Assembly: GCA_012295275.1 (NCBI GenBank)
Contig: CM022676.1
Coordinates: 7,212,219 to 7,242,218, forward strand
Source of the DNA: Chrysomallon squamiferum
Lineage: Eukaryota > Mollusca > Gastropoda > Neomphalida > Peltospiridae
DNA length: 30,000 bases
Direction: 5' to 3'
The position numbers and the translations under genes are program-made. Shown here one piece after another: positions 29,631-30,000 of the stretch. The first letter of the stretch is position 1; the number at the start of each line of letters is the position of its first letter. Under the pieces are notes generated by a model. It saw nothing but the letters and a program-made list of their open reading frames with translations, made no database searches and had not been told where the DNA came from.

Positions 29631-30000
29631 TTAAATTTGCTTTATCAAATTGGAAGTAACTTAAATGAAGCGGTCAAATACAGATTACCTCCGATTTCCT
29701 AGAGGAAATGGTTTTGCCTATGAATACGCTGACCTTTTTACAAACAGAATGCGCTGTGAGTTATTGCTGTTATTACACACTGCAGGGAGAGATACGTGGA
29801 AATTATTTGTCTAAGGTTGTGTGTAGTTATTTTATTTCTGGTTTGATATTTGTTTAGATTTGCGTGCATGTTTCCAGTTGGACAAATACACATACATACT
29901 CAGTGGCATTTAAAGAACCACACCTGGACAAATACAAGTATAAAGTTGTGTTCACATATGTGTTTACTTGTGTACACATATACACAGTATATTAACACAT
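29631..30000. other. Complex segment at the right edge
   Basis: Balanced sequence to about 29880, then CA/TA-rich words. ATTTCCT and AGGAAAT at 29694-29709 form a 7-bp inverted repeat around AG, giving two opposed GGAA (ETS-type) cores. No coding frame is recognised; a feature continuing beyond the window cannot be excluded. Confidence 0.4.

Overview
This window looks like non-coding DNA from an animal nuclear genome. It is AT-rich, has no convincing protein-coding gene on either strand, no recognisable transposase, reverse transcriptase or viral gene, and no rRNA or tRNA that I could see. It is saturated with tandem repeats: long (CA)n, (GA)n and (CT)n tracts, AT/GT and CATA/TGTA compound microsatellites, TAC/TAG triplet deserts, at least 17 A or T homopolymers of 20 bases or more, and several minisatellites with units of 20 to about 120 bp. 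The mix of CA, CT, TGTA/CATA and TATC/TGTC tracts, plus a short AAAGGGAGGTAA motif, reminds me of molluscan and especially cephalopod intergenic or intronic DNA. That placement is from memory and is weak; other lophotrochozoans or invertebrates are possible.

Layout. 1-1200: relatively complex sequence with POU/SOX and SPH-like motifs, a 53-bp duplication and a 20-bp tandem repeat. 1200-3260: homopolymers, (GA)41, CA repeats, small duplications and a degenerate AT-rich minisatellite. 3260-3640: a complex island with two perfect hairpins, one holding an ISRE-type sequence. 4060-5440: two adjacent old minisatellites (about 45-bp and about 117-bp units). 5440-9300: T-rich DNA, TAA/TAG repeats, a 217-bp (CA)n, a 37-bp repeat carrying three NF-Y-type CCAAT sites, and a TAC-rich higher-order repeat. 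9600-10310: complex island. 10329-11862: CA-rich, TAG-rich and GT-rich repeats ending in two G-quadruplex motifs. 11880-14530: mostly complex DNA including a dense CAGGTA/CAGGTG cluster, more microsatellites and an AGGTCA DR0 element. 14530-18120: A-rich DNA, CT tracts, a degenerate AT-rich minisatellite and TATC repeats. 18660-18910: the 117-bp family again, inverted. 19500-22140: dense GT/CA/CATA repeats around a perfect RFX X-box. 22258-24755: three tandem arrays in succession (44, about 107 and 49 bp units). 25565-28530: further copies of the 117-bp family and a large array of an approximately 80-bp unit. 28530-30000: triplet and CTTT repeats separated by complex islands.

The main points of interest are not genes. 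They are (i) a 117-bp repeat family present as four separate blocks in both orientations, possibly related to other AT-rich arrays here; (ii) minisatellite units that carry transcription-factor-like sites at fixed spacing (NF-Y every 37 bp, an RFX-like half-palindrome about every 107 bp); (iii) small complex islands between repeats that hold clustered motif matches and could be conserved regulatory elements of a neighbouring gene. All regulatory statements are motif matches by eye, not evidence of function.
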